Shown: positions 36,137 through 45,167 of the stretch, one piece after another
Position numbering within the stretch: the stretch's first letter is position 1
How the letters are laid out: the number at the start of each line of letters is the position of its first letter
NCBI RefSeq assembly: GCF_014836595.1
Contig: NZ_JACSQO010000004.1
Location: 1 to 64,000, forward strand
Direction of reading: 5' to 3'
DNA: 64,000 nt
Source of the DNA: Psychrobacillus faecigallinarum
GTDB taxonomy: Bacteria > Bacillota > Bacilli > Bacillales_A > Planococcaceae
The notes under the pieces: generated by a model
Told to the model about the DNA's origin: nothing
The model's database searches: none
What the model saw: only the letters and a program-made list of their open reading frames with translations
Program-made: the position numbers and the translations under genes

Positions 36137-36793
36137 ATGAAAATTCACTATTATTTAGGTTGGTTTGACAATTTTTTTCCAGAGAATCTGGGTAGGGTGT
36201 TACAGGAGGATATAACTGATAGAAAATCGCTAGCTATGATTAGCTCGAATCCATCTATTTATGAAGATGATGGTGCTAGTGAACGCTCGTGGCTCGATCA
36301 GGCTGGCATTATGTTTGATGAGTATCATTTAATTAATTTCCGCGTACAGAAGGAGGAAGCCCAAACGATAATTCAAAATGCTTCAGTCATTTTCTTGTTG
36401 GGTGGCAATATTCTTAATCAAAATGGTTTTTTGATGCAATATGAATTATCGGATTCGATTAAAAAAAGCAGCGCCGTTGTGATGGGAGCCAGTGCTGGAG
36501 CAATCAACATGTCCGCTAAATGGTTATGCTCGAAAAACTTTGGAGATGAAGTTGAAATGAGCTCTGTTTACGACGGAATCGGTCTTGACAATTTTTCCGT
36601 CCTGTCTCATTTTGATCTTGAAAATAACATGGCACTGGTTCAAAGCGAACTATCTCCCCTATCGGAAGAAATAAATATTTATGCGTCGAACAAAGATTGC
36701 GCTATACGTGTAAAAGGAGACAAAATCGACGTTTTTGGCAATGTTTATTTAATTTCCAACTCAAAGATTCAGAAATTGGATGAGACACTCTAG
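36137..36793 (+). CDS. Peptidase S51 (dipeptidase E-like) family protein
   Basis: A 218-aa serine hydrolase of the S51/type 1 glutamine amidotransferase-like fold. The nucleophile elbow VVMGASAGAINMS holds the Ser, and VIFLLGGN is the preceding GGN motif. The ATG at 36137 is chosen because GAGGGGG lies 7 bases upstream; the longer frame from 36086 has no SD. It is flanked on both sides by the repeat of about 107 bp, unlike the conserved genes nearby. The substrate is unknown. Confidence 0.78.
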   Translation: MKIHYYLGWFDNFFPENLGRVLQEDITDRKSLAMISSNPSIYEDDGASERSWLDQAGIMFDEYHLINFRVQKEEAQTIIQNASVIFLLGGNILNQNGFLMQYELSDSIKKSSAVVMGASAGAINMSAKWLCSKNFGDEVEMSSVYDGIGLDNFSVLSHFDLENNMALVQSELSPLSEEINIYASNKDCAIRVKGDKIDVFGNVYLISNSKIQKLDETL

Positions 36794-36911
36794 TTGTAGC
36801 GAATCGCTAATGGGTTATTGAAATAATTTCTTTATGCACCGTCTCTAATTTAAATTAAGTGAAGGAGAACTGGCGCGATTGTTGAATATGCGTTTATTTT
36901 TTCTACTTAAC

Positions 36912-37018
36912 CTAACAGGTGCGTTAGCAAAATCTGGCCATCGTTTCGATGGTCTATTTTTATGTCCAAAACATTAAGTTGATCTCAGATATGCAATGTG
37001 AAATGTTACATTTAAACC
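36912..37018 (+). repeat. Cassette-spacer repeat, copy 2
   Basis: Second copy of the repeat. It starts with hairpin CTAACAGGTGCGTTAG (36912-36927), then terminator GGCCATC/GATGGTC in which the stem bases change together relative to copy 1 (GAT to GGC on the left, GATC to GGTC on the right). It ends TTTAAACCAACGGTGC, again resembling the leading motif. The 118 bases between the S51 stop and this copy hold no supported gene. Confidence 0.85.
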
Positions 37019-37149
37019 AACGGTGCATTATATTTGAACAAGGAATTTGTTAGCTCACGTATCAACGCTTTTGTTAGACATATACCGTAGACACATTAAA
37101 TGGAACTTTTTAACACGAAATTCGACTTATTAAATGAAGGGGGGGTCAG

Positions 37150-37578
37150 ATGAGATTTACAAAGAATTTATTTGTTTCATTAACAATGATTCTATTTGCT
37201 ATTACAGGGTGTTCTAGTGGAATAGAAAATGAAGAACAAAGCATAAAAGTTCAAAAGCGTATTGGTGATGAAAATAAATATGAAGACTTCAAAGAAATTA
37301 CTGATAATAAGAAAGTTCAAAAGGTAAAAAGTATATTAGATAAAGCTGATTGGGAAAACGCCAAAGTGGATATGGTACGTCCTGCTGATTATAGGTTTGG
37401 ATTTCAGTTTAAAAATCCTGAAAAAGGGGCAAAAGCAGTGTTATATGAAATTTGGATAAGTCCAAATATAGATAAAGTGGAAGTTGTAAAAGGTGATAAT
37501 GAGTATGTTCAACTAAACGAGGAAAATTCTACTGTTTTATTTGAAATATTAACAGGAGAAAGACTTTTTGATTTGTGA
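37150..37578 (+). CDS. Putative lipoprotein, unknown
   Basis: A 142-aa lipoprotein with signal peptide and lipobox ITGC (Cys at about residue 21), an acidic linker, and a domain containing VRPADYRFGFQFKNPEKGA and VLYEIWISPN. AAGGGGGGG precedes the ATG. No family was recognised. It lies downstream of repeat copy 2 and has its own terminator. Confidence 0.65.
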   Translation: MRFTKNLFVSLTMILFAITGCSSGIENEEQSIKVQKRIGDENKYEDFKEITDNKKVQKVKSILDKADWENAKVDMVRPADYRFGFQFKNPEKGAKAVLYEIWISPNIDKVEVVKGDNEYVQLNEENSTVLFEILTGERLFDL

Positions 37579-37650
37579 TTGGATAATTCAGATATTTAAA
37601 AAGAACTTGAAGAAAATTTTAAACTTTAATCCTTCTTCAATAAACGTCGT

Positions 37651-37681
37651 GCTTTACTTCAAGAAGGGTAAAGCCTTTTTT
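37651..37681 (+). terminator. Terminator of the lipoprotein gene
   Basis: GCTTTAC (37651-37657) pairs with GTAAAGC (37668-37674), followed by CTTTTTT. Confidence 0.8.
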
Positions 37682-37751
37682 CTTATTGGACTAACGCGGT
37701 AGGATAATAAAACAACAGAAAATTCAAAAAATATAATGGAGGTTATTAGCT

Positions 37752-38039
37752 TTGCAAAAATGCGAGAAATGCAATACACATTTTAGTTGGAGTAAAATCT
37801 ATGAATCCTTCTGGCTAAATTATAAACCTATTAATTGTAACGAATGCGATACAACACATAAGATAACAACACCAAGCAGGTTAATTTTTGTTTCTTTAAC
37901 TATTCTTCCAATGCTCACCTTCGGTTATTTTCTGTCTCCTTTTAGCAATGGTCTTTTGACACTTGGCATAGCTATCTTTATTTTAATAATTGGTTCTTTG
38001 TTGGCACCTTTTCTTGTTACTTATAAAGGGTCTTTGTGA
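37752..38039 (+). CDS. CXXC-20-CXXC type zinc-ribbon membrane protein
   Basis: A 95-aa protein. An N-terminal zinc ribbon has CEKC (Cys4, Cys7) and CNEC (Cys29, Cys32) with 21 residues between, as in the TIGR04104 family. Two membrane helices follow (about 45-62 and 67-90). The start is TTG; GGAGG lies 8 bases upstream. Members are common in Bacillus as small lone genes. It is followed by the third copy of the leading hairpin. Confidence 0.75.
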   Translation: MQKCEKCNTHFSWSKIYESFWLNYKPINCNECDTTHKITTPSRLIFVSLTILPMLTFGYFLSPFSNGLLTLGIAIFILIIGSLLAPFLVTYKGSL

Positions 38040-38054
38040 AATAATGTACTTAAA

Positions 38055-38070
38055 CTAACGGGTGCTTTAG
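38055..38070 (+). repeat. Third copy of the cassette hairpin
   Basis: CTAACGGGTGCTTTAG lies 15 bases after the zinc-ribbon gene and is preceded by ACTTAAA, as in the ends of the long repeats. The remaining part of the repeat is missing and a different terminator follows. Confidence 0.65.
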
Positions 38071-38090
38071 TAAAAAAGGAAATCAAAATA

Positions 38091-38127
38091 AAATGAGCTT
38101 AGGAAAAATACCTAAGCTCATTTTTTG
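38091..38127. terminator. Bidirectional terminator
   Basis: AAATGAGCTTAGG (38091-38103) pairs perfectly with CCTAAGCTCATTT (38111-38123). It ends the zinc-ribbon gene and the converging chemoreceptor gene. Confidence 0.9.
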
Positions 38128-38159
38128 TGTCTTAAATCAACCTTTAACATAGCCAAATC

Positions 38160-40001
38160 TTAAAGCTTAAATTCATTGACTACTTTTCGTAGTTCGTCCG
38201 CTTGATGAGACAATTCAACAGCAGATGCATTGATTTCTTGCATCGCTGCGCTGCCTTGCTCAGCAGCTGCAGCAGAGCTTTCTGTGTTGGACGCAGTATT
38301 CTCAGCAATATGAGTAACCTCTATAAAGGAGGCAGCTACTTCCTGGCTAAATTCAAGTGTTTGTCCGATTTGATTTACCATTTTATCAATAATACTGATT
38401 GTTTCCTCTGTATTTTTCATTATTTGTTCCAGGGAAGCATTTGTCTCATTGGCAACTTCTACACCTTTGATAACGCTCTCTACCCCTTCATGATTTTGCT
38501 TAACGATAGAAGTGACCTCAGATTGAATAGAAGTTACAATTCCTGTCACTTCTTTTGCAGCATTTTGAGATTGTTCGGCAAGTTTTCTTACCTCATCGGC
38601 GACTACTGCGAAGCCTCGTCCGTGCTCACCCGCACGAGCAGCCTCAATTGCTGCATTCAATGCAAGCAGATTAGTTTGCTCGGCTATAGCGGTAATCGTT
38701 TTAATAATAGAAGTGATTTCATATGACTTTACCCCTAGAGCTTGTACTGTTTGAGATGTGTTAGCCATCGTTTCTTCGATATCTAGCATGACATTAGACG
38801 AGTGCTGTACTGATTTTACACCTAATCTAGCAGCAGAGGTCATATTATCTGTTGCTGATTTTACAGCTTGAGCGTCATCGTTCAAATATCTAGTTGCTTC
38901 CTCTAGTGAATTCATTTTTTGAATAGCCAGTGTCATACTTTTCAAGGTCTGTTCACTTCCGGATGCAATTTCGTTTGTAGAGTCGGCTATGGATTGAATT
39001 GTGATTGATGTATCATCAGAAGAAGCCATGAGCTGCTGTCCACTTGCTGATACGTTTTCAGTTAACAAACTAACTCGTTTAACCAAATCTGCAATAGATG
39101 CTATTAAAACATTTGTATTAGAAGCAATCTCAGCGAATTCATCCTTTGTTCTAACTTTTACTCTTCTTGTCAGATCGCCACCTGCTTGAGCAATATCTAA
39201 AATAGAACGGTTAATAGAATAAGTGCTACGTTTAATCGAATTAAATAACAAAATTCCAAATATTAAAGTTAACAATACAGAGAAAATTGTTAATCCTATA
39301 AACAAGTACAAGGAGTTTTGATTCTTTTCTTCAAGTAGTGTAATTTGATTAGCATTCTTTTTTGCTAACACTTCATTCATTGCTTCTATTTGGACATCAA
39401 CATGACTCATAGCTGTACGTCCATTTCCTGCATTAACTAGCTTTTGCGCAGCTTCGAAGCCATTTTTATCTCTCAAGCTAAGGGCACGTTCCGAGTATTG
39501 AAGATATGTATTAAAATGCTCATTAATTGTTGTCACTTTTTTTAGTTCTTCTGGTCTGTTCTTATAGATCGCCTCTAATTCTTTAAAACGAGTAATGATT
39601 GCATCTTTATAACTTCTATAACTTGTCATATAATTTGATTTACCTGTTATGATATAACTTTGCTCCGCGTTTGAAAGTTTCGCTATATCTGCTGACAATT
39701 GGTTGACCATAAGCTGCTCTTTAATATCCACGTTCATAAAAGTTTCTAATTCCTTCTGAGACGACTGCATGTTGCCTGAAGTAAGAAGAAGCATGGAAAA
39801 TAGAATAATAATTAGGACGGAAAAAATAATTAGTACTCTTCCACGGATTGAATTTAACAGATTTGTCTTTTGAAAGCTCTTTCTCTTGTTTGTATCTTTT
39901 GTTAAACGGGAAAGTGAAAAAACAAATGGTTTTTTCTGTTTCTTTGGTTTTGGTAATTTAGGTGATTTAGGAGCTTTCTTCTTTTTAATAAAAGAGGTCA
40001 A
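38160..40001 (-). CDS. Methyl-accepting chemotaxis protein
   Basis: About 613 aa. A Lys/Pro-rich cytoplasmic N-terminal extension (about residues 1-52) is unusual. Then come a membrane helix, an extracellular four-helix-type sensor of about 150 residues, a second helix, a HAMP domain and the signalling domain with the conserved tip [23 protein letters not shown] split here as [15 protein letters not shown] and [19 protein letters not shown] at 40001 is preferred over TTG at 40010, which is only one base from AAAGG. The ligand is unknown. It is monocistronic. Confidence 0.93.
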   Translation of the reverse strand: MTSFIKKKKAPKSPKLPKPKKQKKPFVFSLSRLTKDTNKRKSFQKTNLLNSIRGRVLIIFSVLIIILFSMLLLTSGNMQSSQKELETFMNVDIKEQLMVNQLSADIAKLSNAEQSYIITGKSNYMTSYRSYKDAIITRFKELEAIYKNRPEELKKVTTINEHFNTYLQYSERALSLRDKNGFEAAQKLVNAGNGRTAMSHVDVQIEAMNEVLAKKNANQITLLEEKNQNSLYLFIGLTIFSVLLTLIFGILLFNSIKRSTYSINRSILDIAQAGGDLTRRVKVRTKDEFAEIASNTNVLIASIADLVKRVSLLTENVSASGQQLMASSDDTSITIQSIADSTNEIASGSEQTLKSMTLAIQKMNSLEEATRYLNDDAQAVKSATDNMTSAARLGVKSVQHSSNVMLDIEETMANTSQTVQALGVKSYEITSIIKTITAIAEQTNLLALNAAIEAARAGEHGRGFAVVADEVRKLAEQSQNAAKEVTGIVTSIQSEVTSIVKQNHEGVESVIKGVEVANETNASLEQIMKNTEETISIIDKMVNQIGQTLEFSQEVAASFIEVTHIAENTASNTESSAAAAEQGSAAMQEINASAVELSHQADELRKVVNEFKL

Positions 40002-40121
40002 ACGAACCAATCCTTTCTATAGGTTTTATCTTCATAATTTTTAGTTTAATTGTTTTAGTTGGAATTATCTACAAATTTTTTTATTAAAGTGCTACTTCAT
40101 GACTAAAGGAGGAAGAAAAGT

Positions 40122-40343
40122 ATGCATCAATCGTTTTACTTATTTGCTTTAAAGTTCCGGGGAGGACAAAAGAACGATGCTAAAGCCCAGTTTGCGGAAC
40201 ATATGTTTTTACAGCATGATTTTCCTAAGGCAGAAACGTCTTTTCAGGAAATATCTGAATACATCGAAGAACTGGCTCATCCTGAAATGACGGCAATCGT
40301 TTTTGATGAAATATGGGGGTTATACGAAGATCACATTAGATAG
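40122..40343 (+). CDS. yozE: YozE family protein (UPF0346)
   Basis: A 73-aa protein with the YozE pattern: SFYLFALKFRGG at the N-terminus, FAEHMFLQHDFPK and FDEIWGLYEDH. AAAGGAGGAAG precedes the ATG. It is a small helical protein of unknown function. Confidence 0.88.
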   Translation: MHQSFYLFALKFRGGQKNDAKAQFAEHMFLQHDFPKAETSFQEISEYIEELAHPEMTAIVFDEIWGLYEDHIR

Positions 40344-40414
40344 GCTTCAGCATTGCATTTCCTAGTAAAAAAAGGTATTATTAACTCGATAAGTTTAGAA
40401 ATGAGGTTATTATA

Positions 40415-41116
40415 ATGAGTATTCATATTAACGCAAAAAAAGGTGAAATTGCAGACACAATTTTATTACCAGGGGATCCACTTCGTGCAAAGTATATCGC
40501 AGAAACATTCTTAGAGGATGTTGTGCAGTATAATGAAGTACGTAATATGTTTGGCTACACAGGTACATATAAGGGAAAAAGAGTTTCTGTACAAGGTACG
40601 GGGATGGGTGTTCCATCAATCTCTATTTATGCAACTGAGTTAATGAATGATTATGATGTACAAAAGTTAATTCGTGTTGGAACTTGTGGAGCAATTCAAA
40701 AAGATGTAAAAGTTCGAGATGTTATTTTAGCTCAGGCAGCATCTTCTGATTCTTCTATGAACAAAGTACTTTTAGATGATATTAGTTTCGCTCCTACAGC
40801 AGATTTTGACCTATTATATAATGCATATAACGCTGGTAAAGAAGCTGGGTTAAATCTTCGTGTAGGTAATGTCTTCACAGCAGACTTATTCTACAACGAA
40901 AATGCACAAAATGAAAAATGGGCAAGCTACGGTGTTCTTGCAGTAGAAATGGAATCAGCAGCACTTTACACTTTAGCTGCTAAATTTGGACGTCAAGCTT
41001 TGTCTGTATTAACAGTGAGTGACCATATCATTACAGGTGAAGTTACTTCATCAGAGGAAAGACAAACAACATTTAATGATATGATTATTGTAGCTTTAGA
41101 GGCAGCGCTTAAATAA
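40415..41116 (+). CDS. deoD: Purine nucleoside phosphorylase
   Basis: A 233-aa hexameric nucleoside phosphorylase of the PNP/UDP family, splitting purine (deoxy)nucleosides with phosphate. [36 protein letters not shown], and [12 protein letters not shown] are present, and the catalytic Asp is in TVSDHI. GAGG lies upstream. It stands alone between yozE and the protease gene. Confidence 0.95.
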   Translation: MSIHINAKKGEIADTILLPGDPLRAKYIAETFLEDVVQYNEVRNMFGYTGTYKGKRVSVQGTGMGVPSISIYATELMNDYDVQKLIRVGTCGAIQKDVKVRDVILAQAASSDSSMNKVLLDDISFAPTADFDLLYNAYNAGKEAGLNLRVGNVFTADLFYNENAQNEKWASYGVLAVEMESAALYTLAAKFGRQALSVLTVSDHIITGEVTSSEERQTTFNDMIIVALEAALK

Positions 41117-41189
41117 AATCTTTAAACATAGACTGTCATTCTTGGCAGTCTATTTTTAAAAGATGAACTGTGTGAAAAGGGTGAAGATT

Positions 41190-42704
41190 TTGGACGAACA
41201 AGAGCAACGAAACAATGAGGAACAAGAACAAATTTCAACTGATGCTTCTAAGTATATAAAAATGAAGCCTTTCGTGTTATGGATAATGATTTTTACCCTC
41301 GTTATAGTATCATCTGGAATTACAACCCTTTTTCTTTTGAATAACAAGGATGAGGGAAGTAAAGTCAATACAGAAAATTCACAGACAGAATATGTGGGTG
41401 AAAGAGCTGAATTTACGAAATTATATTTGGCCTATGATAAATTAGTAAAAGAATATTATAAAGAAATTGATCAGGATGATGTTATTAACGGAGCAATCAA
41501 TGGAATGATAGATGCTCTAGAAGATCCTTATTCAGAATATATGAATCAAGATGAAGCTTCGATGTTTGACGATAGTATACACTCAAGCTTTCAGGGAATT
41601 GGTGCAGAGATTCAAGAGCAAGATGGCACTATTACAGTTGTTTCTCCTATAAAAAATTCACCTGCTGAAAAAGCTGGGTTACTACCAAATGACAAAGTAT
41701 TAAAGGTCGACGGTAAGGATATTCAAGGCTACAGTGTTTCCGAAGCAGTATTATTAATACGTGGTAAAAAGGGGACAGAGGTTACTCTTTCTATCCAACG
41801 TGGAGATAGTGCATTGATGGAAATGAAGATAGTTCGCGATGATATTCCTATAGAAACAGTTTACGCTGAAATGCTAAATGACAATGTTGCCCATATTATT
41901 ATTTCTAGTTTTTCAGATGATACGTATGATGAACTTGTTACAGCAATAGAAGAAATGGAAAAAGAAGGTATGGAGGCACTTGTATTGGATGTGAGACAAA
42001 ATCCAGGTGGCTTGCTCGAATCAGCGGTGGACATTTCTAACCTCTTCATCGAAGAAGGTAAAAATATTGTTCAAATTGAAACTAAAACAGATAAAAATAA
42101 ACTTGTAAAAGAACCAATCGCTGCTTCTCCAGGGCTTCGTGTAAATATTCCTGTAACAATTTTAATTGATGAGGGTAGTGCTTCGGCTTCAGAAATACTA
42201 GCTGGAGCGCTAAGTGAATCTTCAAATGTACCTATAGTGGGTGTAAACTCATTTGGTAAGGGTACTGTTCAATCTGTGAATAACCTACCTGATGGATCCA
42301 ATATTAAAATTACAACTGCTAAATGGCTAACACCTGAAGGTAACTGGATTCATGATAAAGGTATCGCACCAGATTATGAAGTAGCTTATCCATCCTATGC
42401 TATGCTTTCTCCTTTAAATAGTGCTGAGGTCTTAAAGTCAGGGATGACTTCAGAAGCAGTTCAAAATGCCAAGGAAATGCTGAAGGCTGTAGGCTACGAG
42501 GTTGGGAAAATAGACAGTAGCTTCAATGATCAAATGGTTTCGGCGGTTAAAAAATTCCAATCAGATAATAAGCTTGAAACTACTGGTGAAATTACTGGTG
42601 AAACAGCATATCTATTAATGGATAAACTTCGCGAGAAGCTTTTAAACGAAGATCCACAATTGTCAAAAGCTGAAGAAGTAGCGAAAGATTTGATCAAAAA
42701 GTAA
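41190..42704 (+). CDS. Carboxy-terminal processing protease (S41, CtpA/CtpB)
   Basis: About 504 aa. An acidic cytoplasmic N-terminus is followed by one membrane helix (WIMIFTLVIVSSGITTLFLL), a PDZ domain (about 105-190), the S41 catalytic domain with Ser in DEGSASASEIL and Lys in NSFGKGTVQ, and a C-terminal peptidoglycan-binding domain (LKSGMTSEAV to YLLMDKL). The TTG at 41190 is chosen because AAAAGGGTG ends 6 bases upstream; an ATG at 41163 is also open. Confidence 0.9.
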   Translation: MDEQEQRNNEEQEQISTDASKYIKMKPFVLWIMIFTLVIVSSGITTLFLLNNKDEGSKVNTENSQTEYVGERAEFTKLYLAYDKLVKEYYKEIDQDDVINGAINGMIDALEDPYSEYMNQDEASMFDDSIHSSFQGIGAEIQEQDGTITVVSPIKNSPAEKAGLLPNDKVLKVDGKDIQGYSVSEAVLLIRGKKGTEVTLSIQRGDSALMEMKIVRDDIPIETVYAEMLNDNVAHIIISSFSDDTYDELVTAIEEMEKEGMEALVLDVRQNPGGLLESAVDISNLFIEEGKNIVQIETKTDKNKLVKEPIAASPGLRVNIPVTILIDEGSASASEILAGALSESSNVPIVGVNSFGKGTVQSVNNLPDGSNIKITTAKWLTPEGNWIHDKGIAPDYEVAYPSYAMLSPLNSAEVLKSGMTSEAVQNAKEMLKAVGYEVGKIDSSFNDQMVSAVKKFQSDNKLETTGEITGETAYLLMDKLREKLLNEDPQLSKAEEVAKDLIKK

Positions 42705-42807
42705 ATTATTATCTTTACCAACTATAATATTTAATTTAGTGAGGAAAAGAGCTGACCTATTATGGTCAGCTTTTTCTTCTAATATATAGAAAGAGGTGTA
42801 TGAGCAA

Positions 42808-43713
42808 GTGAAGGATGTATATTTATTGAGTGGTTTTTTAGGAAGTGGCAAAACCTCTCTTCTATCTAATCTTATTGCTCAATTTAAGGCAGAAGGGATT
42901 AAACCTGCAGTTATTATGAATGAGCTCGGCAAATTAGCATTTGACAGCAGGGCAGTAGACGAAGATATACCTCTTAAGGAAATGTTAGAGGGATGTATTT
43001 GCTGTACCGGTTCTGAAAAAATGGAAGCACAGCTCCAAACCTTGTTGGCAGGAGAAGATTTTGATGTGTTACTAATAGAGACTACTGGAGCTGCACATCC
43101 AGTAGAAGCTTTAGATGCTGTTTTTTCACCTTTGTTTGCAAATGAATTAAACATTAAAGGTATTATCACGGTAGCAGATTGCAAAAGATGGCTAGAACGT
43201 GAGAAGCTTAGTCCTCAGACGCGCATGTTATTCCTTGAGCAAATTAGACACGCTCATTTAATAGTAGCAAACAAAGTGGACCTGTTAACTGAGGAAGAGG
43301 TATTTAATGTCTCTATGCAGCTACAAGCTATTAATAGTAGTGCGCCCATTATTCAGACATCTAATAGCAAAATCTCTATAAATGCTATTCAAAATCTTGA
43401 AGCTACATTTCATCAAAAAGAAGTTCAAGAAGTATCAATAGGTAAGCAACTATTCTTATCATCTAGATTACACACATTCAAGGAACCTATTAATCAGGAA
43501 ACCTTTGAGGAATGGATAAGAAATCTCCCAGATACAGTTTATCGAATGAAAGGATACGTGCCGCTTGAGGGACATAAGAATCCTTTTCTCTTTCAATATG
43601 CTTACGGAATGATTCAATGGCTGCCAGAATACATGAAAATGGCTCCTCAGATTGTAATTATCGGTGAGCAAATAGATAAATTACAGATAGTTGGAGATAC
43701 GGGGAATGATTGA
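42808..43713 (+). CDS. COG0523 (CobW-type) GTPase, putative zinc metallochaperone
   Basis: About 301 aa G3E GTPase. Walker A is GFLGSGKTS near the start, the metal site GCICC is in EGCICCTGS, Walker B LLIETTGAAHP, and VANKVDLL is the guanine motif. The C-terminal CobW domain contains LSSRLHTF. The GTG at 42808 is preferred (AGAGGTG 9 bases upstream) over GTG 42796. COG0523 proteins usually serve zinc or cobalt allocation. No Zur site was recognised upstream. Confidence 0.85.
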   Translation: MKDVYLLSGFLGSGKTSLLSNLIAQFKAEGIKPAVIMNELGKLAFDSRAVDEDIPLKEMLEGCICCTGSEKMEAQLQTLLAGEDFDVLLIETTGAAHPVEALDAVFSPLFANELNIKGIITVADCKRWLEREKLSPQTRMLFLEQIRHAHLIVANKVDLLTEEEVFNVSMQLQAINSSAPIIQTSNSKISINAIQNLEATFHQKEVQEVSIGKQLFLSSRLHTFKEPINQETFEEWIRNLPDTVYRMKGYVPLEGHKNPFLFQYAYGMIQWLPEYMKMAPQIVIIGEQIDKLQIVGDTGND

Positions 43714-43966
43714 GGCATTTAAAATGATATATAAGAATCGTATTTCTTTAGTAAGAGATATAACTGAAGAAGACGTGCGAAGTATTATAAAGTCAGAACT
43801 ATTAGATGAATACACTCATCCACGTGCAAAGCTTTCTATAGAAAGGAAGCTATCGATGGCATTGGCACGTGTGAATAATAGTAATCTATCACAAATACAA
43901 AAAGAGATGATATTATCTGTGATAAATGAGGAATATGTGAAACTGTCAATAGGTTTGAAAAACTAA
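43706..43966 (+). CDS. Small hypothetical protein coupled to the CobW-type GTPase
   Basis: About 86 aa, overlapping the GTPase stop by 8 bases (ATG 43706; GGAG upstream; TTG 43691 also open). The sequence is helical and rich in charged residues (ITEEDVRSIIKSELLDEYTHPRAKLSIERKL) with no metal motif. The tight overlap suggests joint expression with the GTPase. No family was recognised. Confidence 0.6.
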   Translation: MIEAFKMIYKNRISLVRDITEEDVRSIIKSELLDEYTHPRAKLSIERKLSMALARVNNSNLSQIQKEMILSVINEEYVKLSIGLKN

Positions 43967-44126
43967 TATTTTAATTGTTTGGATAGTGTTTCCATTTCAT
44001 TGAAAGAGAATCCTTTATTACTTCGGTATTTTTATATAGAGTTGGTCAAATTGGAATATATTATAAAATTTTTTCTACTGATTTTGTGTTTAAAATGAGA
44101 GAGCACAAAAGAAGGAGGAAATGAAA

Positions 44127-45101
44127 ATGAACAAAAAGCAAATCATGGCGGGTGTCCTAGCAGGAGGATTATTATTTACTGTTACTACAGCATCTGCAGA
44201 AACAAATGCTAGCAATTCAAAAACTACTTCTGAGGCAAAAACATCCATCCAATGGAAGTCTCTAAAGATAAACTCTAAAGAATTGGCTTGGAGTGACAAA
44301 GCAAGTGATAAATTACTTCAAGAGGTTAATATAAATAAAGATTTAATCGTTGCTAACCTAGCAAAAATCATCAAAGCAGAAGCTGAGAAGAAACATGAAG
44401 CAACACAACAGGTAGAGAAAGATTCAAAAGAAACAACAAAAGAAGTTACTCAACCTAAAGATGTGAAAAAAGAAGAAGTAGCAACACCAAAGGCTGAAGC
44501 AAAAGAAGAAGTAGCAACACCAAAAGCTGAAGCAAAAGAAGAAGTAGCAGCACCAAAGGCTGAAGCAAAAGAAGAAGTAGCAGCACCAAAGGCTGAAGCA
44601 AAAGAAGAAGTAACAGCACCAAAAGCTGAAGCGAAAGAAGAGGCAGCAACAACTCCTCAACCTACTCAGCAAGCTCAAGCTACTGAAAAAACTGAAAGTA
44701 ATACTAATTCAGAAAAAGCTCAGGTTTCTTCTGTTATTCAACAAGTGGTTGACTTAACAAATGCAGAGCGTGCAAAAGAAGGTCTAGCACCACTACAAAT
44801 CGATTCTGCTTTAACTAAATCAGCGCAGCTTAAATCACAGGATATGAAAGATAATAATTATTTTTCACATACAAGTCCTACGTATGGTTCTCCTTTTGAT
44901 CAAATGAAATCATTAGGAATTAACTACAAATCAGCAGCTGAGAATATCGCAATGGGTCAAAGAAGTGCAGAAGAAGTAGTCCAAGGATGGATGAATTCTG
45001 CTGGACACAGAGCTAATATTATGAACGGAAGCTACACTCATATCGGAGTAGGTTTGTCAGATAGCGGATATTACTGGACACAACAATTTATTAGTAAATA
45101 A
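44127..45101 (+). CDS. Secreted CAP-domain (SCP/PR1, YkwD-like) protein
   Basis: A 324-aa secreted protein. A signal peptide ends near TTASAET. A Lys/Glu-rich linker contains five 11-residue repeats (KEEVATPKAEA type), and a C-terminal CAP domain spans about residues 200-324 with LTNAERAKEGLAPL, HTSPTYGSPFDQM, AENIAMG and GHRANIMN. Homologues include B. subtilis YkwD. The repeat linker may span the cell wall. The ATG at 44127 is 8 bases from AAGGAGG; the one at 44121 is only two bases away. Confidence 0.88.
   Translation: MNKKQIMAGVLAGGLLFTVTTASAETNASNSKTTSEAKTSIQWKSLKINSKELAWSDKASDKLLQEVNINKDLIVANLAKIIKAEAEKKHEATQQVEKDSKETTKEVTQPKDVKKEEVATPKAEAKEEVATPKAEAKEEVAAPKAEAKEEVAAPKAEAKEEVTAPKAEAKEEAATTPQPTQQAQATEKTESNTNSEKAQVSSVIQQVVDLTNAERAKEGLAPLQIDSALTKSAQLKSQDMKDNNYFSHTSPTYGSPFDQMKSLGINYKSAAENIAMGQRSAEEVVQGWMNSAGHRANIMNGSYTHIGVGLSDSGYYWTQQFISK
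44469..44633 (+). repeat. 33-bp coding tandem repeat, five units
   Basis: Five consecutive 33-base units at 44469, 44502, 44535, 44568 and 44601 encode KEEVATPKAEA with small changes. A sixth, diverged unit follows. Copy number may vary between strains by slippage. Confidence 0.9.
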
Positions 45102-45105
45102 TATT

Positions 45106-45143
45106 AAAAGGTGTAAGTGATTGATTTCACTTACACCTTTTTT
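45106..45143. terminator. Bidirectional terminator
   Basis: AAAAGGTGTAAGTGA (45106-45120) pairs perfectly with TCACTTACACCTTTT (45127-45141). It ends the CAP gene and the converging MATE gene. Confidence 0.9.
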
Positions 45144-45167
45144 AATGATAAACAGCTCTATATATGC

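Noticed and set aside
44469..44633. Regularly spaced repeats as a possible CRISPR array
   Set aside because: Units are contiguous 33-mers without spacers and encode a clean protein repeat.
44424..44678. Two open minus-strand frames rich in Leu, Phe and Cys
   Set aside because: They are the reverse complement of the 33-bp coding repeats of the CAP gene and have no SD.
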